From JBBEAM01 sp942491105 (GTDB lineage: Bacteria; Pseudomonadota; Alphaproteobacteria; Kiloniellales; DSM-21159), in NCBI GenBank assembly GCA_942491105.1, contig CALNZX010000001.1, forward strand, positions 806,001 through 870,000: 64,000 nucleotides of DNA, in the 5' to 3' direction. The notes below the pieces were generated by a model. The model worked only from the letters and a program-made list of their open reading frames with translations. It was not told the DNA's origin and made no database searches. Every line of letters begins with the position of its first letter. Positions within the stretch are counted from its first letter, which is position 1. Made by a program: the position numbers and the translations under genes. Shown here piece after piece: positions 9,470-17,726 of the stretch.

Positions 9470-9832
9470 CTAGAGCCGCTGTCCGTCGACGGCAATGCCA
9501 TCGACCCTATCGCTGTAGAAGGCCACCAGGCCCTTCAGCCCGTGCACCTCGGGAATGGGCTCCTCGTAGTACCAGACCGCGTTCTCCGCAGTTTTACCCT
9601 CGACCGTGATGCTGAAGTAATTGGCCTTGCCCTTATAGGGGCACTTGGTCTCATGGCGAGTCGGCTGCAGCAGATCCATGCGCACGGCATGCCGTGGAAA
9701 ATAGTAAACCGCCGGATAGCCGGTCTCTTCGACCCGCACGGCCTCGGTGGTATCGGCCAGGGTTTCGCCGTTGAAGTCCACGACCACGTGGCTGTCCACC
9801 GGCACCAGATCGACGCGATGCTCCTCGCTCAT
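9470..9832 (-). CDS. DUF427 domain-containing protein
   Basis: A 120-residue protein matching the DUF427 fold family: ETLADTTEAVRVEETGYPAVYYFP, then TRHETKCPYKGKANYFSI, ending near GLVAFYSDRVDGI. No biochemical role is established for the family. I chose the ATG at 9832 because GGAGG lies 8 bases upstream. The ATG at 9847 (five extra residues) includes that ribosome-binding site in its own coding sequence. The gene converges with the SDR gene and lies downstream of der. Confidence 0.8.
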   Translation of the reverse strand: MSEEHRVDLVPVDSHVVVDFNGETLADTTEAVRVEETGYPAVYYFPRHAVRMDLLQPTRHETKCPYKGKANYFSITVEGKTAENAVWYYEEPIPEVHGLKGLVAFYSDRVDGIAVDGQRL

Positions 9833-9864
9833 ACTTGTTGCCTCCATCGGTTCAGTCCAAAGAC

Positions 9865-11214
9865 TTATATGTAGGGATTATCGCCCTTGCGCAAATGGAT
9901 GCGGATCGGCGTGCCCGGCAAGTTGAAATCCTCGCGCAGGGCGTTCTCCAGGTAGCGCAGATAGGAGCCGGGCAAATCCTTGGCATTGGTGCAGAAGATG
10001 ACGAATCCGGGCGGCCGCGACTTCGCCTGTGTCATATACTTCAGCCGGATCCTGCGTCCGCCTGGCGCCGGCGGCGGATGCGCGGAAATAACCTCCTGCA
10101 ACCAGCGATTCAGCGCCGCGGTGGGCAGCCGGGTGTTCCAAATATCGTAGATGTCGAAGACCGCCTCGAGCAGCTCGTTCGTCCCCTTGCCGTCGCGCGC
10201 CGAGAGCGTGACGATGGGAATGCCCCGGGTCTGGGGGAAGGAGCGCACCAGACGGTCGCGCAGCGCCTGCATCATTTCCTGGCGGTTCTCGCAGGCATCC
10301 CACTTGTTGAGGCCGAGGACCAGCGCCCGCCCCTCGTCCACCACGCGGCGGGCGATGGTCAGGTCCTGTTTCTCCATCACCTCGCCGGCGCTGCCGGCCG
10401 TGGCGTCGAGCAGCAAAACCACGACCTGAGCGAAATCGATCGAGCGCGCCGTTTCCGCCGCCGACAGCTTCTCGACGCGATCGGTCACCTTCGCTTTCCG
10501 GCGCAGCCCGGCGGTATCGATCAGCCGCAGCGCGCGGTCGCGGAAGCGCCATTCGACGGCAATGGAATCCCGGGTGATTCCAGCTTCCGGCCCGGTCAGC
10601 AAGCGGTCCTCGCCGATCAGCCGGTTGATCAAGGTCGACTTGCCGACATTGGGGCGGCCGACCACGGCGAGTTGCAGCGGCTGGCCCTCTTCCTCCTCGG
10701 CGGCGGCCTCCTGCTCGCGGGCCGCGATCATCGGCTGCAAGCGGTCGTAGAGCTCGTTGATGCCGAGTCCGTGTTCGGCCGAGAGTGCGATAGGGTCGCC
10801 CAGCCCCAGCGCATAGGCTTCCAGCCTGCCAGCCTCTGCCATCCGCCCCTCGGTCTTGTTGGCGACCAGGATGACCGGCGTCTTGCCGCGCCGCAGCTGC
10901 TGGGCAAAGGCTTTATCCAAGGGCGTCAGGCCAGCCCGGGCGTCGATCATGAACAAGGCCGCATCGGCGATCTCGATGGCAGCCTCAGTCTGGGCGCGCA
11001 TCCGCGCCTCGAGGCTCTGATCGCGCACGTCCTCAAGGCCGGCGGTATCGACGACGGTGAATTCCAGATCGAAGATCTGCCCGGCGCCTTCGCGGCGGTC
11101 GCGGGTCACCCCCGGCTGGTTGTCGACAAGGGCGACACGCTTACCGACCAGGCGGTTGAACAGCGTCGACTTTCCGACATTCGGCCGGCCGACGATGGCA
11201 AGGGTGAAAGGCAT
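9865..11214 (-). CDS. der: Ribosome biogenesis GTPase Der (EngA)
   Basis: A 449-residue protein with the tandem GTPase architecture unique to Der. There are two G1 motifs, GRPNVGKST near residues 7-15 and again near 188, each followed by DTAGL G3 motifs and by NK-type G4 motifs (ANKTEG and LNKWDA). A C-terminal KH-like domain ends in RIHLRKGDNPYI. Der is an essential factor in 50S ribosomal subunit assembly. It sits downstream of bamB, the conserved yfgM-bamB-der order. Confidence 0.97.
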   Translation of the reverse strand: MPFTLAIVGRPNVGKSTLFNRLVGKRVALVDNQPGVTRDRREGAGQIFDLEFTVVDTAGLEDVRDQSLEARMRAQTEAAIEIADAALFMIDARAGLTPLDKAFAQQLRRGKTPVILVANKTEGRMAEAGRLEAYALGLGDPIALSAEHGLGINELYDRLQPMIAAREQEAAAEEEEGQPLQLAVVGRPNVGKSTLINRLIGEDRLLTGPEAGITRDSIAVEWRFRDRALRLIDTAGLRRKAKVTDRVEKLSAAETARSIDFAQVVVLLLDATAGSAGEVMEKQDLTIARRVVDEGRALVLGLNKWDACENRQEMMQALRDRLVRSFPQTRGIPIVTLSARDGKGTNELLEAVFDIYDIWNTRLPTAALNRWLQEVISAHPPPAPGGRRIRLKYMTQAKSRPPGFVIFCTNAKDLPGSYLRYLENALREDFNLPGTPIRIHLRKGDNPYI

Positions 11215-11249
11215 GGGGTGTTATAGGCGCGAAACCGCGGCCTGCGCAA

Positions 11250-12578
11250 TTAGCGCAGCGCGGCGAGCCCCCCCTCATCCGTCACGAAGTAGAGCATGCC
11301 GTTGGCGACCACAGGCGGCACGGAAACCGAACCAGGGAGTTCGACCGCGCCGAGAATCTCGCCGTCATAGGGGGAAACGGTGATCGCCACGCCGGTGCTC
11401 GAAGCCATCACGAGACGGTCCCCGGCCAGGACGGGGCCGACCCAGGTAATCGGGTCCTCCTGATCCTCGGGGTCTTCCCAGCGCTCCAGATTCTGCACCC
11501 AGCGGATCCGCCCCTGCTCGCGCGTGAGGCTCACCAGTTGGGCTTCCTTGGTAATGACGTAGATGAAGTCGCCAGCCACCCAGGGCATCTCCTTGCCGCC
11601 GAGCTTGATATCCCAGGCCCGAAGCCCGCGCCGCACATCGATGGCGGCCATCCGCCCGGAATGGCTGATCGCGAAGACGCGATTCCCATCGATCACCGGC
11701 AGCGCGCGGATATCGGCCAGATCGCTCGCCTGATCGGTACGGTTGCTGATCGCCAGATTGTCGCTCCACAACTCGCGGCCATTCTCGGCAAGCAGCGCGA
11801 AGATTTCGCCCGAGGAATAGGGAACGACCACGGTCGAACCGCTTATCGCCGGGCTGGCGGCGCCGACCAGACCGGCCAGCTCCTGAAAGCCGATGTGCTG
11901 CCAAAGCTCGGCGCCGTCCTCGGCGTTGAAGGCGTAGACCGCGTTGTCCAGCGTGACCGCGAAGACCCGGCCATCGGCGACGGTTGGCGCGGCGCGCATC
12001 GGCGCCGGTACGGCGCCTTCCCAGATCACGCCGCCGCTGCCCGCGTCGAGGGCAAAGACCTTGGAGAAGCCCGTGGTCACGAAGACCTTGCCGTTGGCCA
12101 CGGCCAGGCCCCCACCGAAGAAGCCCTCGTCCTCTTCCTCGGGCTCCAGATCGTTACGCCAGATCGCGCGGCCGCTGCTTGCTTCGAAGGCGGAGACCTG
12201 GGCGCGGGAATCCATGGTGTAGATCCGCCCGCCGGCAACCACCGGCTGGGCCAGAATGCGCCCCTGATCGTCGGAGCTCTCGCCGATGCCGGCCGTCCAG
12301 GCACGCTGCAAACCGCCCGCAAGCGCGACATGGCCCAGGGAGTGGCTGTTGTTGCCGCCCGCTGTCGGCCAATCGGCATTGGCCTGCGCCGGAGGCAGGG
12401 TAACCCGCAGGTCCGCGATCGCCGGGTCGGCGGACAGGCCGCGGTCTAGGGAGAGGATCGAAACCCGCTCGCCGGGAAGCAGTTCCTCGTCTTCCTCGAA
12501 AAGGCCCTCGACCGTGCTGCAAGCCGCGATAAGCAGGCAGAAAGCGATCAGTCCGAAGCCACGGAGCAGGTTCGACAT
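11250..12578 (-). CDS. bamB: Outer-membrane assembly lipoprotein BamB (PQQ-like beta-propeller)
   Basis: A 442-residue lipoprotein. The N-terminus has a signal sequence ending in a lipobox with the acylated cysteine at about residue 20 (LIAAC). The rest consists of repeated beta-propeller blades with the PQQ-type pattern (G.. W.. DG...A..A.DG), for example VIWEGAVPAPMRAAPTVADG and RVFAISHSGRMAAIDVRRG. BamB scaffolds the BAM complex, which inserts beta-barrel proteins into the outer membrane. It is 1 bp from the YfgM-like gene and upstream of der, the usual order. Confidence 0.9.
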   Translation of the reverse strand: MSNLLRGFGLIAFCLLIAACSTVEGLFEEDEELLPGERVSILSLDRGLSADPAIADLRVTLPPAQANADWPTAGGNNSHSLGHVALAGGLQRAWTAGIGESSDDQGRILAQPVVAGGRIYTMDSRAQVSAFEASSGRAIWRNDLEPEEEDEGFFGGGLAVANGKVFVTTGFSKVFALDAGSGGVIWEGAVPAPMRAAPTVADGRVFAVTLDNAVYAFNAEDGAELWQHIGFQELAGLVGAASPAISGSTVVVPYSSGEIFALLAENGRELWSDNLAISNRTDQASDLADIRALPVIDGNRVFAISHSGRMAAIDVRRGLRAWDIKLGGKEMPWVAGDFIYVITKEAQLVSLTREQGRIRWVQNLERWEDPEDQEDPITWVGPVLAGDRLVMASSTGVAITVSPYDGEILGAVELPGSVSVPPVVANGMLYFVTDEGGLAALR

Positions 12579-12579
12579 T

Positions 12580-13245
12580 CTATTCTCCCAAGCCGGTCAG
12601 CATCTGTGCCGCTCTCGTGCGCATCCCCTGCGGCGCCGCCGGATCGTCGGCGATCTCTGTGTAGCGCGCGCGGGCCGCGGCCTGGTCGCCTTGGCGCAGC
12701 GCCAGCAGGGCGGAAAGTTCCAGGGCTGCCGGACGGAAAGCGTTGCCAGCCTGAGTAAGAGGCTCCAACTCGCTCTGCAAGGCGGCGGGATCGCCCTGGT
12801 CGAGGTCATGCATGACCGCCAGCAAGCGCGCCATGGCGCGCAGCGAGGAATCGACGGAGCCATCCTCCACGATGGCGCGGTAGGCAGCGACGCCGCCCTC
12901 GGCATCTCCGGACTCGACGCGCGCGCGGGCCGCCTCGAAAGCCGCCAGACCGGCATAGCCGTAGGAGCCTTCCGCGGCGAGCGCCGAGAGCTCCGCGATG
13001 CCCTGCTGCGCGTTGCCGCTCTCGACGGCGGCAAGACCGCTGGCGTAGCGCGTGGACTCCTCGAGCTGCTGGTCCGTACGGTAGGCCTTGTAGCCTTCAT
13101 AGCCGCCGACGCCGATAACCAGCAGAACGGCCGCGGTCACGACGACCCAGCCATATTTCTGCCAAAGCTTCTTATAACGCTCGGCGCGGACTTCCTCATC
13201 GACTTCTTGGAAAATATCGGTCACTGGATCACCCTGGGCTGGCAC
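12580..13245 (-). CDS. YfgM-like tetratricopeptide protein
   Basis: A 221-residue protein with a short cytoplasmic N-terminus (DIFQEVDEEVRAERYKKLWQKYG), one transmembrane segment (about residues 32-50) and a periplasmic helical-repeat domain of TPR type. This matches the YfgM/ancillary SecYEG translocon family, a chaperone-like partner of the secretion machinery. Its place directly upstream of bamB and der supports the assignment. Confidence 0.8.
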   Translation of the reverse strand: MPAQGDPVTDIFQEVDEEVRAERYKKLWQKYGWVVVTAAVLLVIGVGGYEGYKAYRTDQQLEESTRYASGLAAVESGNAQQGIAELSALAAEGSYGYAGLAAFEAARARVESGDAEGGVAAYRAIVEDGSVDSSLRAMARLLAVMHDLDQGDPAALQSELEPLTQAGNAFRPAALELSALLALRQGDQAAARARYTEIADDPAAPQGMRTRAAQMLTGLGE

Positions 13246-13328
13246 TCGACGCTCGTAAGCAATGATAGCGCGCCGCAGCGGGCTTGATAACGGTCAAGCT
13301 GCGCCCATTCAAGCCGCGAAATCGCCGG

Positions 13329-13880
13329 TCAGGCGGAACGCCACTTGATCGAGCAGCCCATCGAGGCGATCTGCTCGCGCGGCCCCCGCCCGGTTTCGGC
13401 GATTTGCAGCATCGCTTCATAGAGTTCCCGGCGGGCATTGGCGACCGGCGAGGTCTTGCTTTCGTCGAGACGGCCCCGGTATTGCAGTTCCAAGTCGCTG
13501 TTAAACCCGAAGAAATCCGGGGTGCAGACCGCGTTGTAGGCGGCCGCCACCGTCTGCTGCTTATCGAAGAGATAGGGGAAGGTGAAACCCTTGTCCCTGG
13601 CGAAGGCCTGCATCCGCTCGAAGGAGTCCTCCGGATAGGCCTCTGTATCGTTGGACATGATCGCGGCAACGCCGATACCCTGCGCCTGCAAAGCCTCGGC
13701 ATCGCGCACGATGCGCTCGATGATCGAGCGCACATAGGGGCAGTGGTTGCAGATGAACATCAGCAAGCTGCCCTTTTCCCCGCGAATGTCCGACAGGCCA
13801 TAGCTTCGCCCGTCGGTTGCCTCCAGGGTGAAATCGGATGCCCGCCAGCCGAAATCGCAGATCGGGGGAATCGCCGCCAT
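13329..13880 (-). CDS. Thioredoxin-family (AhpC/TSA-like) protein
   Basis: A 183-residue thioredoxin-fold protein. The redox motif is C44-N-H-C47-P-Y-V, within LLMFICNHCPYV, and there are AhpC/TSA-like segments (GKTYGLSDIRGEKG-type start, GVAAIMSNDTEAYPEDS). No secretion signal is visible, so it should act in the cytoplasm. The family is usually annotated as thioredoxin-like with unknown partner. The start ATG at 13880 has GGAGG 6 bases upstream. Confidence 0.85.
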   Translation of the reverse strand: MAAIPPICDFGWRASDFTLEATDGRSYGLSDIRGEKGSLLMFICNHCPYVRSIIERIVRDAEALQAQGIGVAAIMSNDTEAYPEDSFERMQAFARDKGFTFPYLFDKQQTVAAAYNAVCTPDFFGFNSDLELQYRGRLDESKTSPVANARRELYEAMLQIAETGRGPREQIASMGCSIKWRSA

Positions 13881-14045
13881 CGCTAACCTCCATGGGTGGT
13901 CCGTCCTGTCTGCTTACCTAGCTAGGTCGCGCGGCGGCGCGCTTCAATCGCCGTGCGCGCTAGCTGGCTTAGCACTGGACCTGAAGACGGTTTTCAGGAA
14001 AACTATGCTACGGCATTTTTATGAGGTGTTTGCAAAGGAGTGTTC

Positions 14046-14411
14046 ATGGGGCAGCTGCACCTGCTTGAGGACTTCCGGCCCGGCAAGAGCGGCGGACGCC
14101 GCAACAACAGGCCGATCTACTTCAACCGCAGCGAACTCCACCAGCTACTCTCGCTATACAGCCGCCGGGTGATGACCGGCGAATGGCGCGACTATGCCAT
14201 CGATCACCAGCCTGGCCTCGCCGTCTTCTCGATCTTTCGCCATACCCATGAGCAGCCGCTGTTCTCGGTCGCCAAGCGCAGCACGGGCAGCAGCAAGCCG
14301 GGCAAGGACTACGACTACGCGGTATACAACGGCCGCCAGCAGCTCGCGCGCTCCGGCCAGCTCGCGGAGGCGCTGCGGATCTTCGAGCGCAAGCTGCGGG
14401 TGATCTCCTAG
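14046..14411 (+). CDS. DUF2794 domain-containing protein
   Basis: A 121-residue protein strongly resembling DUF2794, a family characteristic of Alphaproteobacteria with no known function. The conserved core is NRPIYFNRSELHQLLSLYSR followed by VMTGEWRDYAID and FSIFRHTHEQPLFSVAK. The ATG at 14046 has AAAGGAG 5 bases upstream. A GTG two codons earlier is less likely. The gene converges with the next one, overlapping its stop by 4 bp. Confidence 0.88.
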   Translation: MGQLHLLEDFRPGKSGGRRNNRPIYFNRSELHQLLSLYSRRVMTGEWRDYAIDHQPGLAVFSIFRHTHEQPLFSVAKRSTGSSKPGKDYDYAVYNGRQQLARSGQLAEALRIFERKLRVIS

Positions 14412-14815
14412 CCGGCCGGCCCCTCCGACTCGAAATCGAAGCGTTCGGCGATGCTTTCGTGGGCGACGCCGCTGGCCAGGGCCAGCAAGACGATCTGCGC
14501 CTCGAGCCCGTCGCCGGCCTCCAGGGCCATGGCGAGCTTGCGCTCCTCGGGCGCTTCGGAGCCTGGGCCGTTGCTTTCGACGTATTCCTCGGCTCCGGCG
14601 AAACAATAGGCCAGGAGCCGCGCCGCCTCTGCCAGGGCCGGCTCGTTCGGCTGTCCGCCGCTGTCCAGCCCCGGGCCCGCCTTGATGAACTTCACCACGG
14701 TCATCTTGACTTCCTCCGGGATCAGCAGGGGATGCACCCCGGCGGCGCGCAGATGATCTTCGAGGATCTGCAGATACCGCGAACGCTCGCGCAGGCCGAG
14801 AAGACCGAGAAACAT
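14408..14815 (-). CDS. Hypothetical protein
   Basis: A 135-residue hydrophilic protein I do not recognise. It begins MFLGLLGLRERSRYLQILED and is mostly helical and acidic towards the C-terminus (EAPEERKLAMALEAGDG). Codon use is like that of its neighbours. The ATG at 14815 is preceded by GAGG 9 bases upstream. A second ATG at 14824 is in frame but has no spacing from that site. There is no signal peptide or clear domain. Confidence 0.6.
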   Translation of the reverse strand: MFLGLLGLRERSRYLQILEDHLRAAGVHPLLIPEEVKMTVVKFIKAGPGLDSGGQPNEPALAEAARLLAYCFAGAEEYVESNGPGSEAPEERKLAMALEAGDGLEAQIVLLALASGVAHESIAERFDFESEGPAG

Positions 14816-14928
14816 GACAGGCATCCTCACGTTGCTAGGCCGCCCTCCCGCGGCGGTTGGGCGCAAAACCCTACGCGGCGCTGGAGAATCGGTTAAACTG
14901 GTGGCAATCAGCCTGGGAGAAGATCGCC

Positions 14929-15126
14929 GTGACCGCAAGCAAGACCATCCTGGGGGCTTTCGCCCTCTGCGCCGCAGTTTCCCTGCTCGCCGCCTGCGAG
15001 CCCGAGGTGGGCAGCCCGGAATGGTGCGAGCAGATGCAGGACCAGCCGACCGGCGAGTGGACCGTCAACCAGGCCAGCGCCTTCGCCAAGCACTGCGTTC
15101 TCGGCCAGCCCCCGAAATCCGACTAG
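14929..15126 (+). CDS. DUF3012 family small lipoprotein
   Basis: A 65-residue lipoprotein. A signal peptide (FALCAAVSLLAAC) ends in a lipobox cysteine at about residue 23. The short mature domain reads EPEVGSPEWCEQMQDQP then GEWTVNQASAFAKHC, which is the DUF3012 pattern. The start is a GTG at 14929 with GGGAGA 8 bases upstream. The family's role is unknown. It is expected to be anchored in the envelope. It is below the size most gene finders accept easily. Confidence 0.75.
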   Translation: MTASKTILGAFALCAAVSLLAACEPEVGSPEWCEQMQDQPTGEWTVNQASAFAKHCVLGQPPKSD

Positions 15127-15129
15127 CGC

Positions 15130-15885
15130 CTAGCGTTCGTAGCCGAAGCGCTCGAAGATCGGGCGGTTGCGCTCGTAGCAGATGTCCTTCTGCGCCTGGG
15201 TCAGCAGCTCGGCGGCGGGGCGGCGGTCCTTGCGGGCGCCCTTCTTGGTCACCGGAAGCTTGGACAGCAGATCGAGGCCGAAGTCGCTTTCCAGCTGCCG
15301 CAGATCCTCCCTGAGATGCTCGTAACGCACCACGAAGCGCGGCAGATAACGCCGTTTGTAGCCGTAGTAGGGAACGTTCGTGTAGACGAGCGGCGCCAGC
15401 TCGTCGGCCAGCTCCGTGAACGGCGTCTTCAGATCGCGATAGGCCACGAAGTAGTAGACCTGGGAGACGAAGACCTCATAGGGGTGGCGGCACATGGTCA
15501 CCACCTCGGCGTCGAGCAGGAAGCGCTCGCCCGCGGTTAGGGCCACCTGCTTCGGTATCATGTGATTGGAAAAGCGGGCTGTCTTGTCGACAAACAGCGT
15601 CCGGTTCAGGTCGTCGCTGCGGCAGTTGCGCGCGACCTCCACCGCGTAGTCCCGCTCCGTCTCCGGATCCGCCCAGTTAACCGGGAACTGCCCGCCCCGC
15701 TCGATCCGCAGCAATTCGTCGCCGAGTACCAGCGGCGTCACGATATCCTTCGGCCCGGCGTTGCAGGACAGCGCGATCTCCAGGCTGGTGCCCGCTGTCT
15801 TGCGCGGCTTGAGAAAAAGAAGTTTGCGGTCTCTCAGGTAGATCATGGGCATTTCATAAGGCCAATGCGGAAAAAGTCCAGCCAT
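15130..15885 (-). CDS. Sulfotransferase-like protein
   Basis: A 251-residue protein with a P-loop-like KPRKTAGTSLE near the N-terminus, which resembles the PAPS 5'-phosphosulfate-binding loop of sulfotransferases. A later VVTMCRHPYEVFVSQVYYF segment resembles the 3'-phosphate-binding RHP/S region. If correct, it transfers sulfate from PAPS to a carbohydrate or other acceptor, which is unknown. The start is uncertain: ATG codons at 15885, 15852 and 15846 all lack a good ribosome-binding site. It is divergent from the ArsR gene, sharing its upstream region. Confidence 0.65.
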   Translation of the reverse strand: MAGLFPHWPYEMPMIYLRDRKLLFLKPRKTAGTSLEIALSCNAGPKDIVTPLVLGDELLRIERGGQFPVNWADPETERDYAVEVARNCRSDDLNRTLFVDKTARFSNHMIPKQVALTAGERFLLDAEVVTMCRHPYEVFVSQVYYFVAYRDLKTPFTELADELAPLVYTNVPYYGYKRRYLPRFVVRYEHLREDLRQLESDFGLDLLSKLPVTKKGARKDRRPAAELLTQAQKDICYERNRPIFERFGYER

Positions 15886-15937
15886 GAGGCGGCTTAGCCA
15901 GGGCGGGCGCGAAGAATTCCGGCCTGCGGCTCTTATA

Positions 15938-15955
15938 TTCAACTAACTGGTTGAC
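15938..15955. promoter_or_regulatory. Probable ArsR-family operator, copy 1
   Basis: The sequence TTCAACTAACTGGTTGAC is an imperfect inverted repeat with arms TTCAAC and GGTTGA. It is nearly the same as the perfect palindrome 40 bp downstream at 15978-15995. Equal 18-bp length, shared outer bases and a spacing close to four helical turns suggest two repressor dimers on one face of the DNA. Its right arm overlaps a possible -35 (TTGACT, 15951-15956). Confidence 0.6.
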
Positions 15956-15977
15956 TATTGCAGCGCCCGCGTATACA

Positions 15978-15995
15978 TTCAACCGTATGGTTGAA
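15978..15995. promoter_or_regulatory. Probable ArsR-family operator, copy 2, spanning the start codon
   Basis: TTCAACCGTATGGTTGAA is a perfect 7-bp inverted repeat around GTAT. It contains the ATG start of the ArsR gene (15987-15989). TATACA at 15972-15977 could be a -10 box, 15 bp from TTGACT at 15951-15956. Transcription would then start only a few bases before the ATG, giving an almost leaderless message, consistent with the absence of a Shine-Dalgarno sequence. Confidence 0.65.
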
Positions 15996-16367
15996 CAACA
16001 ATCCTATGACCTCACCCCCGTTTTCCACGCCCTCGGCGACGCCACGCGCCGCCGGATGCTCAATGAGCTCGCACAAGGTGAACGCACGGTCGGCCAGCTC
16101 GCCGAACCCTTCGCCATGTCGCTGGCCGCCGCCTCGAAGCACATCAAGGTGCTGGAGAGGGCCGGGCTGATCCAACGCGAGGTGCGTGGCCGCAGCCACA
16201 TCTGCCGCCTCGACCCCGGCCCCCTGGCGACGGCCCACGATTGGCTGGGCTTCTACGAGCGCTTCTGGACCGGCCGCCTCGACGCCCTCGACCGGTTGCT
16301 CCGCGAGGAGGCCGCGGAAGACACCCCTGCCCCACCGGACAGCCCCCAAGAAGGAGACGAAACATGA
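15987..16367 (+). CDS. ArsR family transcriptional regulator
   Basis: A 126-residue winged-helix regulator. The family motif is FHALGDATRRRMLNELAQGERTVGQLAEPFAMSLAAASKHI, with the recognition helix around AAASKHIKVLERAGLI. It has no cysteine metal-binding box, so it belongs to the metal-independent ArsR group usually paired with SRPBCC proteins. It starts at the ATG inside operator copy 2 and overlaps the SRPBCC gene by 4 bp, so it is likely autoregulated and controls the three-gene module. Confidence 0.92.
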   Translation: MVEQQSYDLTPVFHALGDATRRRMLNELAQGERTVGQLAEPFAMSLAAASKHIKVLERAGLIQREVRGRSHICRLDPGPLATAHDWLGFYERFWTGRLDALDRLLREEAAEDTPAPPDSPQEGDET

Positions 16368-16903
16368 CGCAAGCTGCCGTTCAGGACGCCTATGGCGCGC
16401 TGATCGAACCCGCCACCCTGAAGATCCAGCGGATCCTCCCCGGCCCCATCGAGCGGGTCTGGGCCTACCTCACCGAGAGCGAGCTGCGCCGCAAGTGGCT
16501 GGCCGCCGGGGAGATGACCCTGGAGACCGGCGCGCCCTTCACCCTGACCTGGCGCAACGACGAACTGACCGAGCCGCCGGGCGCCAAGCCCGAGGGCTTC
16601 GGCGAAGAGCATTCCATGGAAAGCCGGATCGTCGAGCTCGACCCTCCGCGCCGCCTCGTCTTCACCTGGGGCGACAGCGGAAGCGGCGAGGTCTCCATCG
16701 ACCTGGAGCCGCGCGGCGAGAAGGTGCTGCTCACGCTGATCCACCGCCGCCTGCCCGACCGCAAGATGACCGTGATGGTCGGCGCCGGCTGGCACGCTCA
16801 CCTCGACGTCCTCGCGGCGCGCGTGAGCGGCAAGGAGCCCGCGCCCTTCTGGGATGCCTGGGTAAAGCTGAAGCAGGACTACGAAGGGCGGGTTCCGGCG
16901 TAA
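16364..16903 (+). CDS. SRPBCC family protein (AHSA1-like)
   Basis: A 179-residue START/Bet v1-type protein. The pattern PGPIERVWAYLTESELRRKWLAAGEM at the start and the LVFTWGD / VLLTLIHRRLPD strands with a C-terminal GWHAHLDVLAARV helix are typical of the AHSA1-like SRPBCC group. Such proteins bind small hydrophobic ligands, and the ligand here is unknown. The ATG at 16364 overlaps the ArsR stop (ATGA) and has AAGGAGA upstream. ArsR-SRPBCC pairs are a common regulatory module. Confidence 0.88.
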   Translation: MTQAAVQDAYGALIEPATLKIQRILPGPIERVWAYLTESELRRKWLAAGEMTLETGAPFTLTWRNDELTEPPGAKPEGFGEEHSMESRIVELDPPRRLVFTWGDSGSGEVSIDLEPRGEKVLLTLIHRRLPDRKMTVMVGAGWHAHLDVLAARVSGKEPAPFWDAWVKLKQDYEGRVPA

Positions 16904-16935
16904 CGCGGCACGGCCCCAAGCACTGGAGGAACACC

Positions 16936-17627
16936 ATGCGCAATAAGGTCGTTTCACACGAAGAGTGGCTGAAAGCCAGTCTCGAGCTGCTCACCGCCGA
17001 GAAGGATTCACCCGCCAGCGCGACGCCCTGACCCGCCGGCGCCAGACGCTACCCTGGGAGCGTGTGGAGAAGGACTACCGCTTCGAGGGGCCGGAGGGGC
17101 CCCTCACCCTCGCCGAGCTCTTCGAGGGGCGTTCTCAGCTGATCGTCTATCACTTCATGCTGGGGCCTAACTGGCAGGAAGGCTGCACCTCCTGCTCCTT
17201 CTGGGCCGACAGCTTCGGCGGCATCTCGGTCCATCTCGAGCAACGCGACGTGACCTTCACCGCCGTCTCCCGCGCGCCCTTCGCCAAGATCGAAGCCTAC
17301 CGCAAGCGCATGGGCTGGAGCTTCCCCTGGGTGTCGTCCCACGGCAGCGATTTCAACTTCAACTACCAGGCCTCCTACACCCCCGAGCAGCTCGAGGGCG
17401 TGGTCTACTACAACTACAAGTCGGTTGAAGGAAACGACGAGCTGCCCGGCGTGAGCGTCTTCGCCAAGGACGAGACCGGCGAGGTCTTCCACAGCTACTC
17501 CGCCTGCGAGCGCGGCATCGACATGGTCAACGGCGCCTACCAGTTCCTCGACCTCGTCCCCAAGGGCCGTGACGAGGACGCCCTCGACTTCACCATGGCC
17601 TGGGTGCAACGCCACGACGAGTATTAA
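16936..17627 (+). pseudogene. DUF899 thioredoxin-like protein, frameshifted
   Basis: The first 23 codons from the ATG at 16936 (GGAGG 6 bases upstream) read MRNKVVSHEEWLKASLELLTAEK, the usual DUF899 N-terminus. That frame then stops at 17029-17031. In the next frame, from about 17006, the family continues as FTRQRDALTRRRQTLPWERVEKDY and runs intact to 17627, including YHFMLGPNWQEGC and SCSFWADSFGG. One base is missing near 17003-17006. Restored, the protein would be about 230 residues, normal for the family. It is either a recent pseudogene or a sequencing error. The site is not a long homopolymer. Confidence 0.8.
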
Positions 17628-17726
17628 AGAGAGCGCCAGGAGACGACTTCAATGTTAGGAGCTTTGCACTTCCAGAGAAAATTCTTCCGAGAGGATCTTC
17701 CGCAAAATTGAAATCATGAATTCAAC

